Source: Lepisosteus oculatus
Taxonomy: Eukaryota > Chordata > Actinopteri > Semionotiformes > Lepisosteidae
Direction of reading: 5' to 3'
DNA length: 64,000 bases
Assembly: GCF_040954835.1 (NCBI RefSeq)
Contig: NC_090705.1
Coordinates: forward strand, 11,540,001 to 11,604,000
Below, one piece after another: positions 48,401 to 62,460 of the stretch. The notes beneath the pieces are model-generated. The model saw nothing but the letters and a program-made list of their open reading frames with translations, searched no databases and was not told the origin of the DNA. Position 1 is the first letter of the stretch; every line of letters begins with the position of its first letter. Both the position numbers and the translations under genes were made by a program.

Positions 48401-49689
48401 TAGTCCAGACTGCAACGATTGCAATTTACTGGTCCTTCGACCACTTACGATACTGTACCATACGATGTCATACACTTTATTAATCCCAGAAGGGAAATTC
48501 AGTTGCTCATAGACATACAGTAAAGAACATAAAAACATCTCCAAGACATGACAATTATTTCAGAACAGACACCTGGGTGGTGCATGATGTCTGTTAGGTA
48601 TCAAGGGCAGTTCGGAGGAGAAGTGAGAGATTATGGTATTTTAGATACAAGTCTTTTTTTCTACAGATCACTATAAAAAATGAAGAAATAAAAAACATAT
48701 ATTTGAAAGGCTATTTATGGAAAACATAAGTATAAAGGAAATTCTATCACCAATAGAAGAGTAGCAGGGTGTTTAGTGCTCAAAATAAAAGGCTACCTCA
48801 TTTGGAAATGTTGTGAGTTTGCAGTTGAAGCCCTCCCAGTTAGACTTCATAGTAGAACACACAGGGATTCAAGCCATCAAGACAGTTAAACTGTAAATAA
48901 GCACAAAACAAGGGATATTTCTCTGTAGCTCTTTTTGTTATGACCTCTTTAAAGTAATTCTTCATGCACCTGATGCAGTTGTGAAAGGGCCGACATTCAA
49001 ACTAAAAACTTATAGAAATATATAAAGTAAAAACATGGCTATATCTTCACACAGATGTTCCTTTATACTCTGCAGCATTGTTAATATTTTTAAATATAGT
49101 TTGCAGTAGGCATTGGACTGTTTCATACATGTTTAAAGTTGTCAACCTTCTGAAATAGCTTGGTGATTTTGGATTGATGTGAGCTGATAGACACCAGTGT
49201 CAGGCCTTCCTCTCTTTTTTTCCAGCCCTAGGCCAGGTGACGGGATGGAATATCCTGGTTTGGCACAAAAAACATTCATTAACAATTCAGTACAGGAATA
49301 CATCTTACAACCTTGTGGGGAAAAAAAACCTTAAGCCTTGCATTTCCTATGTTCTCTCAAAGTAATTTGATGCTGCAAGGCCTAAGTTCAATCAAAGAAC
49401 AGTTATACAGGACAGTTTCTCAATTTCTGGGCAATTGAGGTTTTCAAAATACAGGCAAGCATTAAAGATAAGCAGTATAATTCTGCCTGTGCCAGTTCAA
49501 AGCTGTACCCCTGTTACTCATATTTCGGTAACTCCCAGCAGTGGGAGTGTGGCACAAGCTACCCAGCCATGTTGCCGAAGCCGATACCCAGGTTTATTTC
49601 AAGAAATGGCTAGATGAGATCTTTGGATCAATTAACTACTAAAAAACAAATAGCTGCATCTTACCAAAAACATACATACAATTTTGATA

Positions 49690-51070
<1,381 letters not shown>

Positions 51071-51340
51071 AGAGGAATTAAAGGTACAGGGAGTATTTTG
51101 CCAGGAAGCAGTTTCAAAAGTGGGGGAAAAAGGCAATTAATACAGGATTCCACCACTTAGAAACCTAATTATATCCAATATAATTATTTTTCAAAGGAAA
51201 GGGTAGACAATTTAATTTTATTTCTGAACACTGTGATATTCATGCTTTTGTTTTGATTAATACATTGGCATTACATGCATCGATGCATTTATTATTAATT
51301 TTCTGGTTCATATTTTACTGAAGTAGTTTCTCATTGAACC

Positions 51341-51489
51341 ACTGTATACAGCTGGGCATTTTCTTAGAGCAGTCTGAGGGAGTTTCTTGCTCAAGGGTAC
51401 AGTGGCAGTGCCAAACCTGGAATTTGAACCCACAAATTTCCTGTTGCAAGTCCAGAGACCTAACCACTATACCACACTGCTGCCTCACA
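51341..51489 (-). repeat. tRNA-derived SINE, minus strand
   Basis: In minus reading it has box A-like TGGTATAGTGGTTAGG and box B-like GGGTTCAAATTCC at tRNA spacing, then gcactgccactgtaccct and ttgagcaagaaactccctca. This is the common fish tRNA-headed SINE type with a short body. The open frames across it are not genes. Confidence 0.72.
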
Positions 51490-54400
51490 TTGAGGCTGTG
51501 CATGCAGATCTTCTTGAATGGATTTTCACATTGGTTGGGTCCCTGCCTTAGTGACAAGAACATTAGGTTACAAAATGGAAAGGACTGTTAATAAAAGCTG
51601 CTTGTTTGTTCGTAACTCCAACTTCAAGGTCTTAAATCTTTTTTGCATCCTCTCAGACACATTTGCACAGCCTATAGCCTCTTTGTACGAACTTAAGAAT
51701 TCTCTCATTAATCACGTGTGACCTACTGTACTGTACAAGGCTTGATGGCCTTGAGGTGAACATGATCGTTCCCAAAGTCCACTTCTTTATGACTTGCGTT
51801 TGACTCCACTTACCTGTGAGGAACAAAAAATAAAGAAAAGATTACAATCCAGGTAGTTCAACACTCTCGTTTCTTTAGATACACACAGACCAGTTTTTAA
51901 GATTTGTTTATTTTTCTTTACTATTCATGGTATTAAGAAAGGTTAAATACTGTATGTATATACATTTTGGGTGTGCTGTTGTTTCCTGCGAAATTCCACA
52001 GTTCAGTATTGTCATGTAAACTCTTTCTCTGCTTGTCTTGACATGACAGACTCCAAATGTCTCCCTGCATCCCCTGCTTCTGTAGGACTTAATGCAGCTT
52101 CTTCAAATCCACAGGCAGTTGGTGTGATGTGAAAACCTAGCAAAAATATCTGATGAATTCTGAGTTCTGTGTACAGTTGAGTAGATGTCTTTTAACACAA
52201 TGAATACACAAGCTTGGATTTTTAGGCTGCTTTGCTCACTCACCATGCAAGGAAATGAAAACACCTTAAATTGACAAATAATGTTTGAGAGTTTTAATGC
52301 CAGCTCTGAGACGCAAATGGAATTTTCAGCATATCTACCATATTCAGGCTGATCTAGCATTACAGTGTATACAGTATATAAACAAACATTGTGGTGCTTA
52401 ATCTGAAGCCTCGTATACTTCTTGTATGGTATACCAAATAGATTAGTCCTGATGTTCTTGGGTAGATGTTCCCCTGTGGTTCAAACAAGTAGTATGCACT
52501 GTGTCTCCTTTTAACCTTATTGAGAAACATTGTCTTAAAGTTTTTTTACAAGTATAGGTGCCCAGTAATCTGAAATTTTCAAGCACTGTAAAAATACGTT
52601 TGAGTCTCTGTTGAGCAAAGAACTGCCTTTGTTTATTATGAAATTCACAGGGTTTGCTGCTTTTTTTTCACCAGATAGCAAGTTTGGACTTCAAACCAAA
52701 TAGTACCATTTGCATTTGTTTTTATATATTTGTCATTTTAAAAATAAACCTTTTGAAGACCGAAGTAACTTGCAGTGAACAAACGGGTTTTATCCTGAGG
52801 CCTTCAACAGTATTTTTTGAGCTCCAAATGAAAGGATCTAAAATGTGAAGGAAATCTCACTGGCTCAATTTGAATCAATTAATTAAAACATTTTATAATT
52901 AAGAAAACAATTTCTGTGTTCTGCCATAACAAATTAATACATTGTAAACCAATAACAAAATAGTTATACCTAGACTATAAGAAAAGAACAAAATTGAATT
53001 CCTCATTCATTCCATTTTGTAATATTGTATTCACTGAATAAGTTTTCTTTTGAGGTTTTTTATTCCATTGAAATTGTGCAAAGCTCAGGAACATCTAAAA
53101 GCTTATGTCAAATGCCTGCTAATTTCTTAGAAGATGCAGCATCGTGACAAAGATGGTTCTTTGTTGCATCCCTGATCAGAGCACACATTTCTCCCTCTTT
53201 CATACTGTCAAACCTTTAACTTTCTCTCTGCAACTGTCATCTGTGCTTTTGCTAATCTTGTTCTAGACCCATATCCATTTTAGACTACCATTTTTTATGT
53301 GGAATGTTTTAATTTGGCTAGACAAACCAATGTTTCCACTTAAAGTAATTCTTATGTATATTTTTTATCTGCAAAATAAATTAAATAGGATATTCCTCAG
53401 GTAGTGGCAGTGTGGTTCAATGGACAGTTGGCAGTTTTCTTTGTCTTCTATTCCCCTTGAATGCCTCATTCCATGTGTTCTGTGACTCTTAGTGTCTGAA
53501 TTACTTGCCATATACAGTAAATGTACTTGAGAAAACATATATACATTGCATTGCAGCAGATTGACACGTGGGCTTTGTTTTACTATATGAAGTCTCTAGA
53601 AATTAGCCTAGAGGTTCACATACTTTTTTCAACCTAGACTCTGATTTGTGTTAAGTTTAAGCAGATTGTCTATTATTGTGACTTAGTTGAAGATCAGACA
53701 ACATTTTTATGAGCAATTAATGCGGAAATCCAGGTAATTCCAAAGGGTTCACAAACTTTTTCTTGCAACTGTAAATAGGTTAGGTATTTTTTAAGCATTT
53801 GGTAATTTCTTTTCTTCATGTCTAAGGCAGACACTGAAATCCACCAGTTCATTGCAATATAAGAAATTCCACAAGTGCTCTTCTGTCATTCTTATTCTGA
53901 AATTATTGTATCTTCCCACAAAGTATGTCTCTCTGAATAATTCAAAAGCCGGATTGAACAGTAACATTTGGTGCAGAATTAAATGCCATGTCATTGAAAT
54001 AGAACTGACATTGTAATTGTAACAGACATAACCTGTCTTGTATGAATATTTACACTATTTTATAATCTTATTACCAGGCACTAAGTTTGAAACATTAATA
54101 TATGAAGTAATAGAATGTATATTTGCCACTTTTGTTCATTACAAAATGTGCAAACAGAAGTTCTAGCTGTAAGACAGCCAGAATGATTTTCTCCTCTGGT
54201 TTTGGAGATAACAACTCCCTTCACATGAATTGTTTAATATGTTCTTCACCAGTCTGATATGCCATGCATCCCTGATGTGCTTTTCAGTCCATCTTTGAAC
54301 ATACCCTGGTTTTTAGTTTTAACTAAATTACAGAAGAATGAGCCAAACTCTTCTGTTGATTTAGCAACCTAAGAGGATTCTACAGTTTTGTGTTTCTTAC

Positions 54401-54809
54401 AAATATGGATTGTCATTTTTAAGACTGTACTCCTAATATAGTGTAGTTATGAGATAGCTGTTGTATCTAATTCCAATTATAAGTGAAGTTGTCTGAAATA
54501 CTGCAGGAGCGTAACACTATCCTTAACATGGAGAGTGAAAAGATTTTGTGAACAAATGCAATGGAATGGACATATCTTGCATTTTAGTTCTTTTAATAAA
54601 CTGAATAATCCACAGATTAAATCAAACTTTAACTTGTCTACCAACTGCAAATTTGTAAACAAGTACAGTACTGTACAGTATGTGATGTTGAATTTCAACT
54701 TGGATTTTTGCTTGTTGTTTAGAATCTATGAACTTCAGAAAAGATGCAGAAATAGGAGACTAAGTGGACTATATTGTTTATTTGATTAATGGTCTATAAA
54801 TCTCTCAAA

Positions 54810-55045
54810 GTAAGGAATTTTCTTTTGCTTTCTGTGTGGAATCTCCAAAATTGAATATCCTCTTGTCCTTTGGTGGCTATATTATTGCTGATTGTGAAGA
54901 TGTCGCTTGGATTCACTTGGTCAGTAGCTTTTTGGATTTTGAATAACAGAATTGAATCCCCATAGATTCCAGTCTAAAAAGATTCCGTTCCTTAATCTTT
55001 TGTGTAATTTGAGGAAGCCTTACATCAACCACTGACTTCATAATT
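54810..55045 (-). mobile_element. Probable LINE fragment
   Basis: Minus-strand reading around 54850-55030 resembles decayed reverse-transcriptase C-terminal sequence (GIQFCYSKSKKLL-like phrases). It is much weaker than the copies at 12375 and 35775. Confidence 0.3.
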
Positions 55046-56794
55046 CTCTTTTCAGATCAAGAATTGAGCATTTTTATTTCTTTATTTCTGTCTGGGTTAT
55101 CTTTTTTGTGTGTGGACGTGTTAAACCAGAATCGGGTCTCAGGCTTGCATACAAAGATGGCCTGTGGTAAAAGGAATGCACACCCCCAGGTGCTTTTGCA
55201 AGTTTAGCAGGAAGTAGGCTCATTCTGTGGAATGTAGCAGTAGGGCTGTGACTGAAGGGCTCACATTTTTGTGGTTTACCTTTCCCTGTTTTTGTCAATA
55301 ATTTGGTATCCTTAGGAGAGGAGTGTGGTGGGTATCTTCCAAGTCCTACAGAGCTTTAAAACCAGTGCAGTCTTCAGTCAAATTTGATTAATCACAGCAG
55401 GGAAAAATAATCTTTATTTTAAAAGATAAATATACAGCCAAATGTATTGCAGTGTCTCTTTGAATAAGAGATCATTGTTATAGGTTCTTTTTTCATTTCC
55501 TTATCCCCACATTCTGAGTTAATTGTTGTTATATTTTACCTACTCCTAATTATCTTACTGAACGGTTTTGTGGTTAATGGCAAATCTTGTTCTCAGCATC
55601 ACTTACATTCTGTTGAACTGTCATCTCTTTCTTAATTTTATAAGATTGTTTCAGCATTTTTTTTCTATCCAGGAAGCAAGGGAACGGGAAAGCATTATTC
55701 ATTTATTTTCTTCTGTTAGCCTTGTGCAAGCAAAGCGACCTATTTTGTACGCAAGACAGACTATACTTCTGTATTTTGTTTCTTTATCATCCCAAGGTGT
55801 TATATCTGCACTGTTTGAAGGATATAAAGAATTTACCTTGAGGAAGTCAGGTGTGTGCTAAATTGTAGTAGAACTGAGAACTGCCACCCTGTTTTTTTCA
55901 AAACCTGTTGTAGTTTTGTGCTTTCAAATGAATAAAATGGCTTTAGAATTGAGGAAGAAAGCTGTATTTTTCTCAGACTGAATTTTTTTTAAGTATCAAA
56001 GAACTGATATTAAGATATCTGTTTTCCTTAATACAAGTGGGTTAACATTATTTAAAAGGCTGAAATGGGATGAAACCAATGGATTTTTATCTGAAATACA
56101 GGGTATTGGAATCTCTTTACTAAAATTGTAGTCTACCCCAAATGCTAAATATTGACTTCAAATAATTTAGTAACCAAAAATACAGGGATTTCTAGTCTGA
56201 TGAATATTTATCTCATACCACATATACAGTATTAATGCATTTTCCTTGTTGAAAACTTGAATTTCAAACTTGTTCCTATTTCAGTTGAAGAAATGGTTTG
56301 TCTATTTTGTATTGGCAGGTAAAGTATTTAGTATGTTTCACTCCAGATTTTCTTTAGACAGCTAATGTATGAATGCTAAAAAGAATTCAAAAAGTCTTTT
56401 AATTATAAAAATGTAATTTTGGTACTTTTTTTCCCCCCATTTCCATTAGTTTATTTAACAGGATAACATATTTATTCACAGCCAGTCCAGTTAGTGAACA
56501 TGCACCTCTTATTTATCGTGAAACGCCCAGTACAGTACACCATTTCAATGAAATACAAAATAGTTTTCAGTTCCATACTGTAACTGCATAGAAAATCTGT
56601 TTAGCTCAGAAGGAGACTGTACTTCCTATGGGTTGTCAACCATACTGTACTGTATGATTACAGCTGGATAAACACACAACTTGCTGTTTACCTTTGGGAG
56701 AGTTTGTGTGTGTGTGTGTTGATTTTTATGGAAAGTGACAATTTCGAGTTTGCATGGGGGAGATAGGGAGGGTCAGGTTTGTGACTGACTAACG

Positions 56795-56934
56795 CACGTG
56801 GAAGAATAGGGTGACTCATTCACGTGTGAGGATAACGACAAACATGAGATCAGCAGCCATTTTCATTGGAAACCCCCATTTCACATGAAAATATTAATGA
56901 GACTGAATAAATACAGCTGAACATGTGGCACGTG
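56795..56934. promoter_or_regulatory. E-box cluster in CARMIL1 intron 2
   Basis: Three perfect CACGTG sites (56795-56800, 56821-56826, 56929-56934) and an AP-1-like TGACTCA (56812-56818) fall within 140 bp. The surroundings are CpG-poor. This could be an enhancer for bHLH factors; no functional evidence exists in the sequence alone. Confidence 0.35.
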
Positions 56935-59900
56935 CCCAAACTCACTTTCACAAGTCACTGGCATTGAATAACATGGTTGTGCTTATGGATTTAGAGATTC
57001 AGTAAAAATATTCACCGTTTTCTTAGATTGGTATGTGGAAAATGAGATGAAGTAGTTGAAATTTCATTCTTGAGTACTCACAGGATATACGGTAGTGGCT
57101 TCATTCTCCTTCTGGGTCTTTTTGAAGCCCTATTCAATTAAAAATTAGCAGTCACCTGTTTTCTTCTAATTTTGTACTAAACATTACTACATGTATCACA
57201 CATTTTAAATTTTATGTGGTCTTTTTCCTCCCCAAAATACCAGTTTTCAGTAAGATTCAAGATAATTAAATTTTGTTCTACCTTCTAGGAACATAATGCT
57301 GTAAAGTTGCATTAGTCAGCAATGAAAATTGTCATATTATCATCTAAAATTCTGGCTTGCTCAAAGTCCTTATGATAATTACCGTAAAAAATAATAAATG
57401 TGAGAAACACAAGTATTTGTAAATAGAGTAATAAGAATTCAAGATGTCAGAACCCATAACCATTAAAGAAAATTGAATCTAAACTGTTTCTCAAGCTCTA
57501 ATTTCCTCATTGTTTATTTTTTCGATTACCACTACATACACCAGGATCCCAGTGCCAAGTTAATTGTGGGACTAGGAGACCTAATCTCAATGACTTTGCA
57601 AGATATTCATGGAGAAGAAAAGGGCAGCTCATCATTTGTAATGATGTCCTCGGAGATCTGGAGCTTGTGTGATATGGTAATGATGATGACCCAAGAAATA
57701 CTCAGTAAGACCGTTTTAATCGTGTGTGGCAGAAGAGCGGTAATCAGACAGATGCTTTCACGAGAACATAATTAGGAGAATGAAGAGAGAACTGCAAAAG
57801 GCACAAACAGTAAGACTGTAGGGACGTATACTGTAGCGTGCTAAAAGTAATTCTGTGAAGGAAACCTTTAACTCTGCTCATCTCTCTGAGGGTAACACAT
57901 GTAGGAAGGTAAAATACAGCCAGCTTACAGTTAGTCTCTAAGAAATGAAGTGTACACATAAAAGAGGCAATTTTATCAGTATTGGGGAAAAAATACAAAA
58001 CATGTTTGTGGTACACTATTGACATAACCCTTTAACCTTGTCATTTCACATCCCCGAGTAACTTTTGCTTATACAGTTATACAGTAGATAATTGCCATAA
58101 AAAAATCAGGCCCGAGTTTGATCTCAGTTACCTAATTCCATACTTAAAATGACTGACAGACTGGAGTGAAAATTTCAGAAAGCCAGCTTAGAATGTCAGT
58201 TGCCAGTGCTTCTTCGCAGCAGAGTGCTCCGATATTATTCTGTAATGGCATAAACCAGGCTCCTTTATCTCAAGTAGAGATCATTTAATCCCCACCCCCA
58301 TGAGTAAAATGGAAAAATTGAATTTTAATGTGCTCTGTGTGTTCTTCAGGCCCATGTGATATGCCTTTAATGTAAATATTCCACCTAAACAGATTAGTTT
58401 ATTTTTTTCAAAGGACTGTCAAATGTGTAATAGGATTTGCAATCAAAGCTGTCACTTGTTTCCTTACAGATTTTAAAAGAAGAAAATGTTCTGTAAAGCT
58501 CTGGAATCCTTTTTCATATAAAGTGTTTTCCAATCATTTGTTTCACATATGCTATGGTGCAGGCTTCATAAAAACACTGGATTTAGAGTGTTTAGTCAAG
58601 TCTGCTCTGTCTTGTTGAAAGTGTCTTTTTTTCACCCAATAATATATCAAACCATGAAAGCTCACAAGTATTCAAATAGTAGATTCAATCACGGGCTAGT
58701 TCTGGATAGCTGAAACTTAACGATGGCTCTGGCAGTCTCTCCATGGTTAATCATCAAGTCTCTGCGCAGTAAGCCAAAGGTCAAGGGACAGTGGTGGCAC
58801 TGAGGGATGAATGTGTGGGCTTCTTCTGTCTGATGTATGTCTTCAATATGCATTACATCAGCACATAAGTCTTTTTATGACAATTGTACTTTCAGTTGTT
58901 GTAACGTTAGTGATGGTTAAGAGTGCAAATAAGAAATGACCAAATATAGTGAAATATGCATACTGTAGAGTGTACACAATGCTTAAGGAGCAATCAGAAT
59001 GGTGGGTGGGAGGGGTTACTATTTTATCTGTTCATTTTCTGTAGAGGTCATTAATTTTTCTGTGTTTCAGGTAGTGTATCTTAAGAGCAGAAGCAGAAGG
59101 ATGTGATATACTCAGCTGGATTTATAGACAGTGGGAAACTTCTTTCCAACCATACACAAACTAGAAAGCGAGCTAATGTATTAGTGTTATTTGTACTTCA
59201 CTGTTAACGGTCACAAACCACAAAGGGGCCACGATGAGCGAACATCTCTGTTGTTGGACTTGTCACTTTGGCACCACACTTCCCACTTTGTTTTCCTGGC
59301 GGGTGGGTCAGAGGAGCCTATCTGTAGTTCCTCATTCTTCCTGTGTGGTTACAGGGGTCATCTCTACTGCTGTCTTTTCTGCAACACAGGACATCATTAA
59401 AATGTTTGTTTTCTGAATTCCTTCTCAAGACTGTTAACTCTGTCCACAGAGAAATATGCTTCATCCGAAAAAATAATAAATTGTCATTGTCTGGAATGTC
59501 GTTTACAGTGTAGTGTTGCCTACTGCACTTGAGCACACTGATGACTTTGAACTAAACACAGACCATCTTAGGAATATTAGCAAATCGAAACCAGTATTAA
59601 GTCAGCTCCATACAGTGTTAATGGACTCCATGTTAAAGCATGCAAGTTGCAGGACAGAACTGGTAGAAATTGAAGGGACAGATGACAGCAGGCAGTGATA
59701 CAGTCTTGATGCGGAGGTGTCACATGTGGCTGATCCCTTCTGGGATAATCAGCTTGCAACACTGTTTGTTCATAATGGTGCATCAGCTGATAAACTAAAG
59801 CTCTAGATACCTGCGGGAGGTTCACATCTTTTTATTTTTGCTAATGCTGTTTGTTGGTCTGTGAAACTTTGACAAGGAAAGGCCTCAAAAATGTAACCAG

Positions 59901-60311
59901 GGCTACATTGCATGGATGGGTTTCGATTGAAAAGTGTGTGTGTATTCCATCCGTACAAGTCTGGGACATAATATCACTAATTACTACAGTGTGTAAGGTA
60001 GTGCTATACGTCTTAAAAACACAAAAAGATGTGACTTATATTTACATTTTCATTTCTGGAATTATTTCAGTCAGTGAAATTTGTAACCTAGTATCATTTC
60101 CTGTGGTCTGAAATACTGGTTACTTAGATACATTTTTAATTAAGTATAGAGCAACCTTTTAAAGTCTACTGTTTTAGTTTAAGGTCTTATTTGTATCATT
60201 GTTGCTATTAGGATTCCCAGGGAATGAGGGGTCATGGTCTATTTTTGAGAATTCTCTTTGATGAAAAATTCTCTCAAGTATAATTCTTGTTGATATCCTG
60301 AGGCAGGCATA

Positions 60312-60526
60312 CAGTGCCTTGCGAAAGTATTCGGCCCCCTTGAACTTTTCAACCTTTTGCCACATTTCAGGCTTCAAACATAAAGATATACATTTTTTAT
60401 TTTATGTGAAGAATCACCAACAAGTGGGACACAATTGTGAAGTGGAACGAAATCTATTGGATTTTTGAAACTTTTTTAACTAATAAAAAAATGAAAAGTG
60501 GGGCGTGCAAAATTATTCGGCCCCTT
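60312..60526 (+). repeat. Left terminal inverted repeat of Tc1 element
   Basis: About 215 bp, nearly perfectly inverted at 61726-61941. Outer and inner transposase-binding-like motifs at 60329-60341 and 60515-60526. Confidence 0.9.
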
Positions 60527-60702
60527 TACTTTCAGTGCAGCAAACTCACTCCAGAAGTTCAGCGAGGATCTCTGAATGATCCAATGTTGTCCTAAATGAC
60601 TGATGGTGATAAATAGAATCCACCTGTGTGTAATCAAGTCTCTGTATAAATGCACCTGCTCTGTGATAGTCTCAAGGTTCTGTTGAAAGCGCAGATGGCA
60701 TC

Positions 60703-61722
60703 ATGAAGACCAAGGAACACACCAGGCAGGTCCGTAATACTGTTGTGGAGAAGTTTAAAGCCGGATTTGGATACAAAAAGATTTCCCAAGCTTCAAACAT
60801 CCCAAGGAGCACTGTGCAAGCGATCATCTTGAAATGGAAGGAGTATCAGACCACTGCAAATCTACCAAGACCTGGCCGTCCCTCTAAACTTTCAGCTCAG
60901 ACAAGGAGAAGACTGATCAGAGATGCAGCCAAGAGGCCCATGATCACTCTGGATGAACTGCAGAGAACTACAGCTGAGGTGGGAGAGTCTGTCCATAGGA
61001 CAACAATCAGTCTTACACTGCACAAATCTGTCCTTTATGGAAGAGTGGCAAGAAGAAAGCCATTTCTCAAAGATATCCATAAAAAGTCTCGTCTAAAGTT
61101 TGCCACAAGCCACCTGGGAGACACCCCAAACATGTGGAAGAAGGTGCTCTGGTCAGATGAAACCAAAATCGAACTTTTTGGCCACAATGCAAAACGATAT
61201 GTTTGGCGTAAAAGCAACACAGCTCATCACCCTCAACACACCATCCCCACTGTCAAACATGGTGGTGGCAGCATCATGGTTTGGGCCTGCTTTTCTTCAG
61301 CAGGGACAGGGAAGATGGTTAAAATTGAGGGGAAGATGGATGCAGCCAAATACAGGACCATTCTGGATGAAAACCTGTTGGAGTCTGCAAAAGACCTGAA
61401 ACTGGGACGGAGATTTATCTTCCAACAAGACAATGATCCCAAACATACAGCAAAATCTACAAAGGAATGGTTCACAAATAAACGTATCCAGGTGTTTGAA
61501 TGGCCAAGTCAAAGTCCAGACCTGAATCCAATCGAGAATCTGTGGAAAGAGCTGAAAACTGCTGTTCACAAACGCTCTCCATCCAACCTCACTGAGCTCG
61601 AGCTGTTTTGCAAGGAAGAATGTGCAAGAATTTCAGTCTCTCGATGTGCAAAACTGATAGAGACATACCCCAAGCGACTTGCAGCTGTAATCGCAGCAAA
61701 AGGTGGCTCTACAAAGTATTAA
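60703..61722 (+). CDS. Tc1-type DD34E transposase, full length
   Basis: 339 codons, the usual length for Tc1 transposases. It cuts the element out and inserts it at TA sites. Domains: N-terminal paired-like helix-turn-helix region (about 1-110) with GYKKISQASNIPRST and the GRPSK motif at 58-62; then the catalytic domain. Catalytic residues: Asp152 in WSDETKIELFG, Asp243 in FQQDNDPKHTA and Glu278 in SPDLNPIENLW, with 34 residues between the last two. A glycine-rich KHGGGSIMVW box lies at 185-194. No stop or frameshift, so the enzyme may be functional; it may also be under no selection and only recently inserted. The start is the first ATG after the terminal repeat. Confidence 0.95.
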   Translation: MKTKEHTRQVRNTVVEKFKAGFGYKKISQASNIPRSTVQAIILKWKEYQTTANLPRPGRPSKLSAQTRRRLIRDAAKRPMITLDELQRTTAEVGESVHRTTISLTLHKSVLYGRVARRKPFLKDIHKKSRLKFATSHLGDTPNMWKKVLWSDETKIELFGHNAKRYVWRKSNTAHHPQHTIPTVKHGGGSIMVWACFSSAGTGKMVKIEGKMDAAKYRTILDENLLESAKDLKLGRRFIFQQDNDPKHTAKSTKEWFTNKRIQVFEWPSQSPDLNPIENLWKELKTAVHKRSPSNLTELELFCKEECARISVSRCAKLIETYPKRLAAVIAAKGGSTKY

Positions 61723-61725
61723 CGC

Positions 61726-61941
61726 AAGGGGGCCGAATAATTTTGCACGCCCCACTTTTCATTTTTTTATTAGTTAAAAAAGTTTCAAAAATCCAATAGA
61801 TTTCGTTCCACTTCACAATTGTGTCCCACTTGTTGGTGATTCTTCACATAAAATAAAAAATTTATATCTTTATGTTTGAAGCCTGAAATATGGCAAAAGG
61901 TTGAAAAGTTCAAGGGGGCCGAATACTTTCGCAAGGCACTG
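61726..61941 (+). repeat. Right terminal inverted repeat of Tc1 element
   Basis: Mirror of 60312-60526, starting four bases after the transposase stop codon region. Only scattered differences from the left repeat are visible, which suggests a recent insertion. Confidence 0.9.
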
Positions 61942-62344
61942 TAGCTACTGAAACATGTTCCATCCTGTTACACCATCATGTGACATAGTGTTATCCACAT
62001 TTTATGTGCTTTGTTCTGTTCCTTTCAGGCCAAAAAAATGGCAAATATCCAAGTCTGCTAAAAACATAAAACCACCACAAGCAATTCTTAATTATATTTG
62101 GCAATATTACTCAAACAGCAATTAGAGACGTCCAAATAGGCCAAACTCCGTGAACTCTAAAGAAGTTTTGTTTCTCATACCAGGACTGCAAGACTATATC
62201 AAAAACTCTACATTTCACTGGGACTGTTTGAGCTACGACAAGCTGTTTTAGAGAAACATACTGTAGGCAAACATTGGTCTTTCACATAAACAATTTCTCT
62301 CATTCATTTTCCAGAATAGCTGTTCATTTGATATTTGTTGCTTC

Positions 62345-62460
62345 TTAAGAACATAAGTGATTATAATTATAATTAAAAATAAGTGGAGACTATTTAGTCC
62401 ATCTCATTTGTTTTGAGAAGTAGCAGCTACAGTAACAATATTAGTCTTCAGTCAAAGGCA
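62345..62460 (-). mobile_element. Small LINE-family remnant (tentative)
   Basis: The phrase aagaacataagtgatt ... ttagtccatctcattt resembles the stretch at 35761-35825 (agaacataagaaataag ... catctagcccatgt) next to the LINE fragment there. Too short for a firm call. Confidence 0.3.

Larger units (their letters stand above)
60312..61941 (+). mobile_element. Intact Tc1-type transposon with long IR/DR termini
   Basis: A 1630-bp element starts CAGTGCCTTGCG and ends CGCAAGGCACTG, flanked by TA at 60310-60311 and 61942-61943, the expected Tc1 target duplication. Its terminal repeats are about 215 bp each (60312-60526 and 61726-61941) and almost identical. Each contains an outer and an inner copy of an attcggcccc(c)tt motif (60329 and 60515 on the left; 61726 and 61912, reversed, on the right). 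That is the IR/DR layout, in which transposase binds both motifs. The transposase ORF between them is unbroken. It lies in CARMIL1 intron 2. Confidence 0.95.

Noticed and set aside
51341..51489. tRNA gene on the minus strand
   Set aside because: Box A and box B are present but the acceptor and anticodon stems do not pair, and a SINE body follows.
57473..57775. 100-codon plus-strand frame considered as CARMIL1 exon 3
   Set aside because: It does not contain the expected PH-domain continuation and has no fitting phase-0 acceptor.
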